In this document: positions 6,153 through 14,855 of the stretch, piece by piece
How positions within the stretch are numbered: position 1 is the stretch's first letter
How the letters are laid out: each line of letters opens with the position of its first letter
Assembly: GCA_030613505.1 (NCBI GenBank)
Contig: JAUWLW010000048.1
Location: 1-18,998, forward strand
Direction of reading: 5' to 3'
Source: Candidatus Zixiibacteriota bacterium
Lineage (GTDB): Bacteria; RBG-13-66-14; B26-G2; WVWN01
DNA length: 18,998 nt
Notes under the pieces: model-generated
The model's input: the letters and a program-made list of their open reading frames with translations, nothing else
Databases searched by the model: none
Told to the model about the DNA's origin: nothing
Translations under genes and position numbers: made by a program

Positions 6153-9100
6153 CTACAGCGGCACACCCTCATAGCGGGGGCGTAACCCTTCGGCCCCCAC
6201 GAAAAACAAGCCGACCTCTTTCACGCGTCCGCCTGTCATCTCCTCCCACGCCCGGGCGTAGGCGCGCACTTGCGGCCCGTAGTAGGTGACGTACGGCGCG
6301 TAATCGCCGTCGGGGGGGGCGGAGGTCTTGTAATCGATTATAACCCAACCGTCGTCCTCCATAAAGGCGAGGTCTATAACGCCAGCGACGATGCCGGGCG
6401 AATGACCCGGTTGGCTTACCTTGCGGAAATAAGGAACCTCAGATAGAACCATCTTGGCGGCCCGGGCCCGCTGCCAGTGCGGCGTCCCCATAACTTCTTC
6501 CACCGCGGTTACAGCTTCGTCGGCTTTGCTCTGGTCCCTACCCTCGTTCCTTAATAACCACCGCGCCATTCGCAATAAATCGAGGTCTTGCCTGCGGATA
6601 GCCGCTTCTAATAGGCCGTGGATGACGTTGCCCCAGACGCGGTTACCCTCGGGCCATTCACCACCACGGTCCGCCGATGCCAGCGCCAGCTCCTTCTCGG
6701 CTGCCCGCTCGTAGCTCGCGCGTATTACGTTATTGCGCCGTTCGGCCAAAGCCTCGCGCGCAGCGGCGACTTCCTCGACCGTCACTGCGATAGGTTGGGC
6801 GGCCGGTAGTTCTTCTTCTCCCGGCGCTTCCAGGGGCTCGGCCTCGCCCAAATCCTTTTCGAAGTGGTACCACGGGCTTCTCTTATTGCGCCTTTCGGTG
6901 ACGACCATCATCGCGCCAGCGCGTGTCGCCGCGACATAACGTAGGCGCGCTTTCTCAGCCGCTTCGTACTTCCGCGCCTCTTCCTCCGCTTGTTCCCAAT
7001 CTGGCGGAACAGCGATTTCCTTTCCCTGCCGGGCGATTCCCTTTCTCGGTTCATCGTAGACGACGATATGGCCTCGCGGCATCTCGCCCCGTCGGTCTAT
7101 GTGGACTCTCGGCCCGCGGTCCGATTCTCCCGCGGGGTCCGCCAGAAAGACTACCGGTGCTTCAAGCCCCTTGGCTTGATGTAGGTTCATAACGCGCGCC
7201 AGTGTTCCCCCGACCGCAGCCTTCGCCGGTATCGCGTCTTGCCATAGCTCCTTATCATCAGTCGCTACGAGAGCTTCTAAGCCATCCGCGAGAGCCGCCG
7301 CCGACCACTCCTGGTCGTGAAGGCCGCGTAGCATTTCCAAAGCCTTAAGCAGGCCACCGGCCCGGCCGTTGCCGCCGACCGCCGCGGCCGCGTAGGCGAC
7401 GAGGCCGAGGTCTTCCAAGATACGCTCGACCGCCGCTACGGGAGGGAGGTTTTTTAACCAACGGTCGTATTCACGTAGGCGGTCGACCGCCTCCGCGATG
7501 ACGGCGCCTCCTTGCTCGGCACCTCGCGGGACCTTCTTTTTATAACTAAATCTACCGCCGCCCTTATTAAACTCGTAGAGCTCCTCGTCGCTCGCGCCCC
7601 AACCCTCGCCCCGTAAAAACCCGACGAGCTTTATCGGATCTTCCGGGTAAACTGCCGCCGCGAGCGCGCCTTTGAGGATCGAAAGCTCGGCGAGCGCATT
7701 CAGCGCATCGCTCCCGGTTACGGCGTGGGGTATCCGCCGGCGTTGAAACGCGTCGGCGTACGACGACAATCTTCGCTTCACCCGCGTTAGAACCATGAAA
7801 TCGCCGGGTTGAGCAGGCACCGCTTTCGGGTCGGCCTCTTTTCTAACGGGAAAGGGAATGGTGTAGCCTTTCGTTAGCGCGGCGGCGACGAAGGCCGAGA
7901 TCACGTCGGCGTCGTAAGCTGCGGATTCGTCTTGGTTACGGGCCACATCTTCCGGAAGCCGGATGGCATATAGACCCCTTAAATCCCCCTCGCCCGTATC
8001 GGTCCTACCCATCTCGAGCGGAACGTAAGCGGGCGCGTAGTCGTCCGCCTTTTCCGGGAATACTTCTCTGAAATGGTTGTTCACCCAGTCGACAAGTGGC
8101 TGGACAGCACGGAAGTTAGCGGTGAGCTGGACGAGCCGGCCGCCGCCTTTCAACATGATGCCCTTAACCTCGTTATAGGTTGCTACGTCGGCCCGGCGGA
8201 AACGGTAAATGGACTGCTTAGGATCGCCAACGACGAACAGGGAACCCGGCCTTGGACGGCACTTTCGCCAATCTTTTTCGCCCGCGTCGTTGGCCGCGAG
8301 CAACATCAAAACCTCGGCCTGTATCGGGTCGGTGTCCTGAAATTCGTCCACCAGCAAGTATTTGTACTTGCCGGCGAAGTATCCGCGTACGGCGCGGTGT
8401 TCCCGCAAGAGCGCCGCGGCTTTCATCAGAAGGTCCTGGAAGTTAAGGACGCCGAGCTCCCTGCGCCGCTCCGCGAACTCGGCGGCGACGACGCGATATA
8501 GTTTGATTACGAACTGATATCGGTATTTGAGAAGCTGCGTACGGAAAGGCCCGATGACGGCGGCATAGAAATCATTCCACCGCGCTTCCTCCTGTTTCGC
8601 GAGGAGGTTTTGTTGGCCTTTCTTTTCACCCCGCCAATACTTTTGCGTCAGTTTCACCGACGCGGGAACGTCTAATATCGCGTGGACGTCGCGCACGTCC
8701 GCCCAACCGATGTCGTAGACGAGGTCGCAGAACGCCTCCAACTCGTTCATAAGTTTGTCAGTGCCGCGCTCCTCAGGAGTCGGAAAAGAAGACCGTAAAG
8801 CGCCAATGTGCTTAGCGTACTCTCCGCATTCTTTACGGAAGGCCTCAAGATCCGGCGCCGCCATTTCGCGCTCACCCCAGTCCGTTATGTCGGGGTAGTT
8901 GGCGAAGGTAAGAAACCCATCTTTAAGGTCGTTCAATTTTACGCCGAGGGAACGAAGGGTCACGACCTCTGCGTCGTCCGCAGCGCGGAGGGCTTCCAGC
9001 ATCTCCCGCCAAACGTGCGCCGCGAGCAAGTGGTCGTCTCTTTCTTCTATCTCGGCAAACTCTAAATCCACGCCGGCCTCCACCGGCCGCTCGCGCAGGA

Positions 9101-9467
9101 GGCGCCCGCAGAACGAGTGGATAGTACCGACGAAGAGATGAGATATATCGTCTAGCGCCCGGCTGAACCGTTCACGGCGTACGCGTGCTCCGTCGTCGGG
9201 CGCTTCTTTTTTTACTTCCCTCTCCAATTCTAATTGGAGGCGCGCGCGCATCTCCGCCGCCGCCTTGTGGGTAAAAGTCACCGCGGCCATCTCCCGCGCG
9301 CCGCATTTCCCCGCTGCTAAAAGTTCTAACATGCGGTCGATAAGGCAAGTCGTCTTGCCGGTCCCAGCCGCCGCCTCCACGAGCATATTCCCGTCCAGCT
9401 CGCTGGTAATTTTGTCCCGTTCCCGCTGGTCCGGCGGTAAGGTATTATTTACTTTTCGTCTCGCCAT
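6153..9467 (-). CDS. addA: AddA-like helicase-nuclease (UvrD/RecB family) subunit
   Basis: The 1104-residue protein carries the full set of superfamily 1A helicase motifs. These are Walker A AAGTGKTT at 33-40, Walker B LLVDEFQD with D374 and E375, motif III VVGDPKQSIYRFR, motif V NLHQAKGLEAPVVFL, and motif VI LRYVAATRA. The C-terminus has a RecB-type nuclease domain: GVID (D1032), DYK (D1045, K1047) and QVRAY (Q1066, Y1070). With AddB it would resect DNA double-strand ends for RecA loading and also degrade linear foreign DNA. Its start overlaps the end of addB by 23 bases with GGGAG about 10 bases upstream, so the pair is translationally coupled and expressed from the addB promoter. Both nuclease and ATPase residues look intact. 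Length is close to known AddA proteins (about 1150-1250 residues). Confidence 0.9.
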   Translation of the reverse strand: MARRKVNNTLPPDQRERDKITSELDGNMLVEAAAGTGKTTCLIDRMLELLAAGKCGAREMAAVTFTHKAAAEMRARLQLELEREVKKEAPDDGARVRRERFSRALDDISHLFVGTIHSFCGRLLRERPVEAGVDLEFAEIEERDDHLLAAHVWREMLEALRAADDAEVVTLRSLGVKLNDLKDGFLTFANYPDITDWGEREMAAPDLEAFRKECGEYAKHIGALRSSFPTPEERGTDKLMNELEAFCDLVYDIGWADVRDVHAILDVPASVKLTQKYWRGEKKGQQNLLAKQEEARWNDFYAAVIGPFRTQLLKYRYQFVIKLYRVVAAEFAERRRELGVLNFQDLLMKAAALLREHRAVRGYFAGKYKYLLVDEFQDTDPIQAEVLMLLAANDAGEKDWRKCRPRPGSLFVVGDPKQSIYRFRRADVATYNEVKGIMLKGGGRLVQLTANFRAVQPLVDWVNNHFREVFPEKADDYAPAYVPLEMGRTDTGEGDLRGLYAIRLPEDVARNQDESAAYDADVISAFVAAALTKGYTIPFPVRKEADPKAVPAQPGDFMVLTRVKRRLSSYADAFQRRRIPHAVTGSDALNALAELSILKGALAAAVYPEDPIKLVGFLRGEGWGASDEELYEFNKGGGRFSYKKKVPRGAEQGGAVIAEAVDRLREYDRWLKNLPPVAAVERILEDLGLVAYAAAAVGGNGRAGGLLKALEMLRGLHDQEWSAAALADGLEALVATDDKELWQDAIPAKAAVGGTLARVMNLHQAKGLEAPVVFLADPAGESDRGPRVHIDRRGEMPRGHIVVYDEPRKGIARQGKEIAVPPDWEQAEEEARKYEAAEKARLRYVAATRAGAMMVVTERRNKRSPWYHFEKDLGEAEPLEAPGEEELPAAQPIAVTVEEVAAAREALAERRNNVIRASYERAAEKELALASADRGGEWPEGNRVWGNVIHGLLEAAIRRQDLDLLRMARWLLRNEGRDQSKADEAVTAVEEVMGTPHWQRARAAKMVLSEVPYFRKVSQPGHSPGIVAGVIDLAFMEDDGWVIIDYKTSAPPDGDYAPYVTYYGPQVRAYARAWEEMTGGRVKEVGLFFVGAEGLRPRYEGVPL

Positions 9468-12400
9468 TGGGCCGCAACTCCCTGAAATCGTTAAGTGCTT
9501 CGTTCTCCGGGTTGTCCAACTTGGCGCGCGCGAACGCCGGTTCGTCGGCGCAGATCGGCGCGTAGTCGCAATACTTACAGTCGCCGACGTCGTCGGTAGC
9601 GGCGTAGGTACCCGCGCCGGCGACGCCGCAGAGCGCCGCTATGATTCCCTGTCCCATTTCCATCAACTCATCGCGCCGATACCGTATCCGCCGCCCCCTA
9701 CCTTTCGCGCTGGTAAAGAAATAACCGAACGACTCCACGGCGACGTCCCCCCTTCCCTGCGCCGCGAGCGCCGCCTCCAGGAGGGCGATGTAATAGAAAT
9801 TCTGGATTACTCGGCCATTGAAGAACGGCGGTTCTTTTTCAAACCGCCAAGCGCTCCCGGACTTATAATCCCATATCGCGAGTGACTTGTCGGCCTCTTC
9901 GTCTACGCGATCCAACCGGCCGCGACCACGAATGCGCGCGCCGTTAGGCAACGCGATGTCCACCGGTTCGGCCGTGTCAAAAGGCGTACCGGCCCCCTTC
10001 GGTTCCATCCCGAACGTAACTTCGCAATGTTGCGGCGTACTTGTTTCGCAGTGGACCTCTTCATTAAGCAGGAAATAACGACAGGCCTTTTCGAGTTGGT
10101 CAACCTGTTCTTCGAAAACAGTTTCGCGGGCTGGCGGATACATCTTCCGGTACTCGCCTATCTTTTGGTTTAAAATCGCGAAAAGACACTCTTCATCTCT
10201 CTTCGCCTGGGGCCGTGTTCCTTCACGCACCAAAGCCGTCATGAACTCGTAAAACACGTCGTGAAGCAGAGACCCTGCAGCGCGGGCGTCTAACCAAGTA
10301 TCCTCGTCCACCGCGTAATCCTCGGGGAGTTCTAGGCCGAGGACGTATTTAAAGAAGAAACGGCGAGGGCAGGCGCCTATCGTCTCAAGTCGGTGAGAGG
10401 AATACGGCGGCGCGTCGTCGGCCGTGAACGCTAGACCGGCTTCCGGGACAGAACCGTCGTAAGCGGTGAAGGCGTCGCTCTTCCGCGCGGCGCACGCGGC
10501 CATACCGCGGACGAGATTCTCATAATGGCCGGCAACGACGGCCCGGTTGTCGGCCCCCGCATCCTCAGACAAAAGCCGCCACAACCACCACTCGCTTAAA
10601 TCCAAAGCTTTATCCTCAGCGTCGGGGCAGAACGAAGCCGGCGGTCCGAGCCAACGTTTCATTGCCTCTAAGTCCCCCGCGCGTTCTCCCGAAAGTAAGC
10701 GGTACGCCTTAACCACAACGGCGGACGGAAAGGATTCGCGGTCATCCGCTAAGTCGTAACAGCTATAACTCAGCGTAACGTGGCCGCGCAGACGCGCAAG
10801 GAGGCGGGCGAATTCACCCTCTCGCTCATCCAACCGCCGCTCTCCCGTAGGAAGGTCGGCCGATAACTTGGCCCGTTCGCCGTCCAATAAAACAGGTTCC
10901 GGGAGCCCCGCACCCGGGAAACGACCATCATCCAGGCCTAGAATGAAAGTATACGGCCGGTCAGAATGACCTCCGGCGTAAAGGTTAGACACGTACAAGT
11001 GCCCCGGGCGCGGGCCCGCACCCCCCACGGGCGTCTCTGCGGGGAGGCTTTTCAGCCATTCCCAACCGTTCACGTACGATAGCGCTTGCTCTCCCTCGGC
11101 CCATCCTATCAACTCGTTTATGGCATCCATCAACGCGCGACCCGCGTACTCGTCAAACCGTCCGGTCAGCTCGCGCTTGAACTTTTCCAGGAAAGTCTTA
11201 CCGGCGGCGAGAACGTCGACTAAAGGCGCGTCAACGTCGGGCGTTAGCGTAATAAGATCTCTTACCCGATCCCGCAATACGCCGACCGCCGTGCGGCGCC
11301 TTTCGAAGTAAGACGTATCCAACGGCTCGCCATCCTCATCCACCAACTTCTCCTTACGTTCTACAAGGGCGTCTAAACCGGTAATTACGGCGTCAAGCTG
11401 CGTCAGGTAGCGTTCGCGACCCGCTCCTACGCCAGCGCGTCTGAGCTCGTCAGCCAGAAAACTAAAACTGAACTCGGTTTCGTCGCCGACGGCGAGAAGC
11501 CCATCCTGGATCATACGGACGAGCGTCTGCTGTGGGAAGTTCTCGCTGGACCATTCCACCCAAGCGCGAAGGGCTCGGCCCGGACGGGAATAGGAAGCCG
11601 GAACGCCGTCGGCGAAAGTGACGGGGAGGCCGAATTCGCTTCCGTCGCTCTCGCTCGCGGCGGATTCATCTTCCGCGTCATCCGTAGCGAATAGACGTGC
11701 TGCTACTTCATAAATAAGTCGGCGGTAAACGTCGGCGTCGGCGTAGATTATCTCTACGCTATCGAACGGCGTCCCCTCGGCCAATATACGGCGGAAAACC
11801 TCGCGGACCTCGTTCGTCTCGCCAACGGCCGCAAAAATCGACGCGGTTTTGTCCCCCCGAGGCGGTGGCGCAACGGCCGGGTTCTTTAACCAGCGCAGTA
11901 ACGCAAGGTCCGTATAGCTCTCTGGCCAGGCAATGTCGCTCGCGACCGGTTCGTCCACCGCCAGCTCTCGCAATTGGCCTACCGGCAACGCGGCCAAGAG
12001 ATCGCGTTCCATTTTGTGCCGGGCGACATATTTAGGATAAATAACAAGGGCATCCGGGGGTACGGGCGAAGGGCTTTCATTAAGCCGGTTGATGGCGAGG
12101 GCTAATACGCCGGCGTAGTCTAAGAGATTCTTCTCGCGGAGGACAGCGGCGTAAGAGCGCAACAACTCGCGGATAGCCGCGCCCTTTATTCTGATCTCCA
12201 ATTTCTCCGGGTCGACGTCGTCGGCACTCAAGCCGGCGAGGCGGAGATCCATCATTGTACGGGCGAGCGCTGTAAAGAAACCCGGTGACGTCTCGACACG
12301 CGCGAAATACTGGCGGCTTTCTGCGTCGAGCCTCGCCCAAGCTATCTCCGTAGCGACCTCGACGCCGAGGCCCGAAATGAATTCCGCACCTTCCTTCGCC

Positions 12401-12681
12401 ATCGCGTCGCGCGCGCAATAACGTGCGAGGTTGACGAGGGTGTCGTGCCGCTCGTCCAGGATGTATTCCAGCTCCCGGTCTTCGGGTAAATCGACACCCT
12501 CCGCGTCATCTGCCGACCGCCCCGGGAGATACCCGAGGCGGACGTTGACGACCGGGTGCCCCTCCCGCGCTACCGCCTCGAGCCACTGCCGGGCGACGCG
12601 CCGCGACGGCGCTACAATCCACTTCTCCTCGAAGAGGTATTCGCGAAAAATATTTGCGAGTTCCTGCGTGAAAACGTTCAT
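9445..12681 (-). CDS. addB: AddB-like nuclease subunit with Fe-S cluster motif, no Walker A
   Basis: The 1078-residue protein has the AddB C-terminal arrangement. GACPRRFFFKYVLGLELPED carries C771, then GRLDRVDEE and IWDYKSG (D938, K940) form the PD-(D/E)XK nuclease site, followed by Q and Y in IQNFYYI. The final CKYCDYAPIC carries C1035, C1038 and C1044. The C-x(263)-C-x2-C-x5-C spacing fits the 4Fe-4S nuclease domain of AddB. The N-terminus reads EEKWIVAPSRRVARQWLEAV, where many AddB proteins have a GxGSGKT loop, so the degenerate helicase domain here seems unable to bind ATP. In B. subtilis the AddB helicase core is also not the motor. The gene heads a leftward operon with addA. A GGAAGG ribosome site lies 4 bases before the ATG. 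The upstream region contains an inverted repeat shared with the AAA+ gene. Confidence 0.86.
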   Translation of the reverse strand: MNVFTQELANIFREYLFEEKWIVAPSRRVARQWLEAVAREGHPVVNVRLGYLPGRSADDAEGVDLPEDRELEYILDERHDTLVNLARYCARDAMAKEGAEFISGLGVEVATEIAWARLDAESRQYFARVETSPGFFTALARTMMDLRLAGLSADDVDPEKLEIRIKGAAIRELLRSYAAVLREKNLLDYAGVLALAINRLNESPSPVPPDALVIYPKYVARHKMERDLLAALPVGQLRELAVDEPVASDIAWPESYTDLALLRWLKNPAVAPPPRGDKTASIFAAVGETNEVREVFRRILAEGTPFDSVEIIYADADVYRRLIYEVAARLFATDDAEDESAASESDGSEFGLPVTFADGVPASYSRPGRALRAWVEWSSENFPQQTLVRMIQDGLLAVGDETEFSFSFLADELRRAGVGAGRERYLTQLDAVITGLDALVERKEKLVDEDGEPLDTSYFERRRTAVGVLRDRVRDLITLTPDVDAPLVDVLAAGKTFLEKFKRELTGRFDEYAGRALMDAINELIGWAEGEQALSYVNGWEWLKSLPAETPVGGAGPRPGHLYVSNLYAGGHSDRPYTFILGLDDGRFPGAGLPEPVLLDGERAKLSADLPTGERRLDEREGEFARLLARLRGHVTLSYSCYDLADDRESFPSAVVVKAYRLLSGERAGDLEAMKRWLGPPASFCPDAEDKALDLSEWWLWRLLSEDAGADNRAVVAGHYENLVRGMAACAARKSDAFTAYDGSVPEAGLAFTADDAPPYSSHRLETIGACPRRFFFKYVLGLELPEDYAVDEDTWLDARAAGSLLHDVFYEFMTALVREGTRPQAKRDEECLFAILNQKIGEYRKMYPPARETVFEEQVDQLEKACRYFLLNEEVHCETSTPQHCEVTFGMEPKGAGTPFDTAEPVDIALPNGARIRGRGRLDRVDEEADKSLAIWDYKSGSAWRFEKEPPFFNGRVIQNFYYIALLEAALAAQGRGDVAVESFGYFFTSAKGRGRRIRYRRDELMEMGQGIIAALCGVAGAGTYAATDDVGDCKYCDYAPICADEPAFARAKLDNPENEALNDFRELRPNGETKSK

Positions 12682-12776
12682 CTGGCCTTCCCGAAGTATA
12701 CGAAGTTAATAGTTTAAGATAGCAACAAAGATTAACATCGATAATATCACCCTTTTCTTCAAGAAATAACTATTTT

Positions 12777-12786
12777 ATTATATAAT
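12777..12786. promoter_or_regulatory. Palindromic -10 element shared by divergent addB and WYL promoters
   Basis: The ten bases ATTATATAAT are their own reverse complement. They give a perfect TATAAT on the plus strand (12781-12786, toward the WYL gene) and on the minus strand (12782-12777, toward addB). Neither direction has a good -35 box: TTCAAG is the best 17-base spaced match on the plus strand, and ACCGTG on the minus strand. The predicted starts are near 12793 (plus) and 12770 (minus). Confidence 0.6.
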
Positions 12787-12792
12787 GCGGGT

Positions 12793-12811
12793 AGTGACGC
12801 ACGGTGTCACT
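12793..12811. promoter_or_regulatory. Inverted-repeat operator, site 1 (addB/WYL intergenic)
   Basis: GTGACG-CACGG-TGTCAC (12794-12810) is an imperfect 6-5-6 inverted repeat, extended by an A/T pair on the flanks. On the plus strand it covers the predicted start of the WYL transcript. On the minus strand it occupies the -35 position of the addB promoter, ending 11 bases before that -10 box. The same 17-bp pattern recurs at 13925-13941 and 15740-15756. Confidence 0.6.
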
Positions 12812-12887
12812 GCTTACGAATTAAAGCCTCGGCCAGCAGTAGATCCCGATTTTATAGTCATCTTAGCTGAAAGGCTGGGTAAAATAA

Positions 12888-13889
12888 ATGGTTAAGAGAC
12901 GAACACTTGCGACGCGCGGCCCTCACGAACGAATAATCGAAATTGACCGACGTATCCGCCGTAACCAATACCCTTCGGTCTCGCGCCTTGCTCAGGCACT
13001 CGGTGTCACACAACGTACCGTATACCGGGATCTCGATTACATGCGCAACGTCATGGGTTACCCGATCAAATTCTCAAAAAAAAATCGCGGTTATTATTAC
13101 GAGGGTTCGGCCCCAACTCTCGGCTCAGTAGTATTAAACGAGGGCGAACTTTTCGCTCTCTTCGTCGGGCGGAAAGTGCTTGCCCAATACCGCGGAACGC
13201 CCTACGAAAACGCGCTCCGCTCGGCCTTCGAGAAAATACGCGCCGCGCTCACAGATGACGTCGAGTTGTACCTAGACGAATGGGAACGGAAGCTCTCGTT
13301 CGACGTAGGCGGCGTCATGGATGTTGACCCGGAGATATTTGCGAAACTCCAGGAAGCCGTCGATTGCGGTTTTCGGATAAGGATGTTCTACTACACTGCC
13401 TACCGGGACGAAAGAACCTGGAGAGAAATCGACCCCTACTTCCTCTTCAATATCGACGGCGAGTGGTACTTGGTAGGATTCTGTCACCTTAGAAAACAAC
13501 TGCGTACGTTCATGCCCGGCCGCATCGAGGAGATCGAACTCACGGACAAGGTCTTCAAACCTCCCGCCGAACTCACACTTACGGACTTCTTGCGTGACGC
13601 GTTCCGGGTCGAGGTGAGAGTAGGACAAGTTCCCCAAAACGTGCGCGTTCGGTTCTCGCCTGAGCAAGCGCGCTATATACGCGAGCGCCGTTGGCACTCG
13701 AGCCAGGCGATAGAAGAGCAACCCGACGGTTCGGTTATACTAAACCTCACCGTCGTAGGGGAAAAAGAACTTATCCGATGGGTCTTGAGGTACGGCGCCG
13801 ACGCGGAAATACTCGAACCGGCGGCGCTCCGTGATAAAGTAAAGGAGATCACTGGACGTATGGTGAGTATTTACTCCGGCGAATCTTAA
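12888..13889 (+). CDS. HTH-WYL transcriptional regulator (PafB/PafC/DriD type)
   Basis: The 333-residue protein has an N-terminal winged HTH at about residues 12-73 (the SVSRLAQALGVTQRTVYRDLDYM recognition region, then a wing ending RGYYYEG). A central WYL domain follows, with the eponymous GEWYLVGF (W193-Y194-L195) and the basic RKQLRTFMPGRI segment that in this family lines a nucleic-acid ligand pocket. The C-terminal part from about 235 on resembles the WCX extension. WYL regulators such as mycobacterial PafBC and Caulobacter DriD sense DNA damage, DriD through single-stranded DNA; BrxR and CapW control phage-defence operons. Its position divergent from addB, with an inverted repeat between them, makes control of addBA likely. 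The ribosome site is weak (AAGG, 13 bases upstream), so expression is probably low. No upstream in-frame start fits better. Confidence 0.9.
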   Translation: MVKRRTLATRGPHERIIEIDRRIRRNQYPSVSRLAQALGVTQRTVYRDLDYMRNVMGYPIKFSKKNRGYYYEGSAPTLGSVVLNEGELFALFVGRKVLAQYRGTPYENALRSAFEKIRAALTDDVELYLDEWERKLSFDVGGVMDVDPEIFAKLQEAVDCGFRIRMFYYTAYRDERTWREIDPYFLFNIDGEWYLVGFCHLRKQLRTFMPGRIEEIELTDKVFKPPAELTLTDFLRDAFRVEVRVGQVPQNVRVRFSPEQARYIRERRWHSSQAIEEQPDGSVILNLTVVGEKELIRWVLRYGADAEILEPAALRDKVKEITGRMVSIYSGES

Positions 13890-13922
13890 AATCCAGGCAT
13901 CGACCGTTTCAACTTTTCCCTG

Positions 13923-13951
13923 CGGTGACACTTTTTGTCACCGTTTTTTTT
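13923..13951 (+). terminator. Intrinsic terminator of the WYL gene, also operator-like site 2
   Basis: A perfect 8-bp stem CGGTGACA (13923-13930) / TGTCACCG (13936-13943) with loop CTTTT is followed by eight Ts (13944-13951). It lies 33 bases after the WYL stop and is a textbook rho-independent terminator. Its inner part, GTGACA-N5-TGTCAC (13925-13941), is also the best copy of the repeat found upstream of addB and of the AAA+ gene, so the element may double as a binding site. TTAATA stands 11 bases after it, but this is a poor -10 box. Confidence 0.85.
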
Positions 13952-13996
13952 GTTAATAGGATATGTATGAGAGTGCTTCGAAAAAATGAAGAGTAA

Positions 13997-14077
13997 GGGC
14001 TGGCGGCCGAGTGGTTAAAGGTACCAGACTGTAAATCTGGTCCTTCGGGTTCGGTGGTTCAAATCCATCCCCACCCA
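13997..14077 (+). tRNA. tRNA-Tyr(GTA)-like gene with a damaged acceptor stem
   Basis: The 81-base sequence folds as a class II tRNA. It has a D arm GCC...GGT, anticodon stem CCAGA/TCTGG with loop CTGTAAA (anticodon GTA at 14031-14033), a 12-base variable arm with a CC-TTC-GG mini stem, and T arm GGTGG-TTCAAAT-CCATC. The 3' strand is CCCACCC followed by A73, with no encoded CCA. The 5' acceptor strand GGGCTGG mispairs at two adjacent positions (C4-A69 and T5-C68), and position 8 is C where T is almost universal. It may be a decaying or divergent tRNA-Tyr. The rest is well conserved. Confidence 0.75.
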
Positions 14078-14125
14078 GGTGAGATTTAAATGAATTTCGT
14101 TAAGTATAAATGAGGAGATGATATT

Positions 14126-14590
14126 ATGAGGGTTTCGCCTGGTGAGCTTTTAGTGCTTTTATTAGCAACGTTTTTAATTCTCTGTGTCTTTACCGTTGCC
14201 TCCGTCCAGAGTGGAGAATACCCTTGGAAGGTAAGTGATGAGTATCTCTTCTCTGGCGATAAATACAATACAGTTGTAGGGTTTCATACGCTCTACGTCC
14301 ATATCCTAACTTACTATCCCAGCAAACACGATATTACAATCTATAAACAGGAAAAGTTCCACGACCTTTTCTTTGAAGTAGTTATGGATGCGATTCCTGA
14401 AATGGAATGCGGAGAGAACGACAAGATTATAGTATACCGTGCATTTTGGGTCGGAAACGATGGAGACGTACTCTGCCAATGGGGATTTTATGAGAGTCTG
14501 GATTGTGAAGAGTATAAAAAAGATGAGAAGGTATTCGATACCTATTTCTATTTTCCAAGTTGTTGCTTAGGAGACCAATCAGTAAACTGA
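14126..14590 (+). CDS. Putative exported protein of unknown function, AT-rich
   Basis: This 154-residue protein starts MRVSPGELLVLLLATFLILCVFTVASVQS, a charged start and long hydrophobic run, so it is either a signal peptide or an N-terminal membrane anchor (a lipobox is not convincing). The mature part is rich in aromatic and acidic residues and has five further cysteines, in MECGEN, VLCQW, DCEEY and FPSCCLG. This suggests an oxidised extracytoplasmic domain. A good AGGAG site (14113-14117) lies 8 bases before the ATG. Codons end in A/T far more often than in addA or the WYL gene, pointing to recent transfer. It begins 48 bases after the tRNA-like gene. I recognise no family. Confidence 0.62.
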   Translation: MRVSPGELLVLLLATFLILCVFTVASVQSGEYPWKVSDEYLFSGDKYNTVVGFHTLYVHILTYYPSKHDITIYKQEKFHDLFFEVVMDAIPEMECGENDKIIVYRAFWVGNDGDVLCQWGFYESLDCEEYKKDEKVFDTYFYFPSCCLGDQSVN

Positions 14591-14602
14591 AAAATAGTCG
14601 GT

Positions 14603-14815
14603 ATGAAAAAGTACAAATTCGAATTCGGAGACTTGGTGGTTATAGAGAAGATAATTGTTGAGCCAACAGACTTGGAGACGCTTATTGGACGCCTACAAAG
14701 GAATTTCGTAGGAGAGACTTGCAAAGTAGTGGGTATACGGCACTTCCCAAAAAGAACCCCTTATCTGCTAATGGCTCATCGTGAGCCTGGATCCAAAAAA
14801 GAACCGCCCGGGTAA
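14603..14815 (+). CDS. Small hypothetical protein (70 aa), AT-rich
   Basis: The product reads MKKYKFEFGDLVVIEKIIVE, then PTDLETLIGRLQRNFVGETC and a basic, proline-containing end. The opening FEFGDLVVIE resembles the start of small SH3-like or KOW-like barrels, but this is only an impression. It starts 12 bases after the previous gene, in the same A/T-rich codon style, so the two probably form one transferred unit. The ribosome site is weak. No function is proposed. Confidence 0.42.
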   Translation: MKKYKFEFGDLVVIEKIIVEPTDLETLIGRLQRNFVGETCKVVGIRHFPKRTPYLLMAHREPGSKKEPPG

Positions 14816-14835
14816 AGGCATGCGCCAACTCTTCA

Positions 14836-14855
14836 CCCGACGGAAATAAGTCGGG
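14836..14855 (+). terminator. Hairpin after the AT-rich pair, possible weak terminator
   Basis: CCCGAC (14836-14841) pairs with GTCGGG (14850-14855) across an 8-base loop GGAAATAA. No T-run follows, so it may be only an RNA hairpin between the small gene and the sigma factor gene. Confidence 0.3.
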
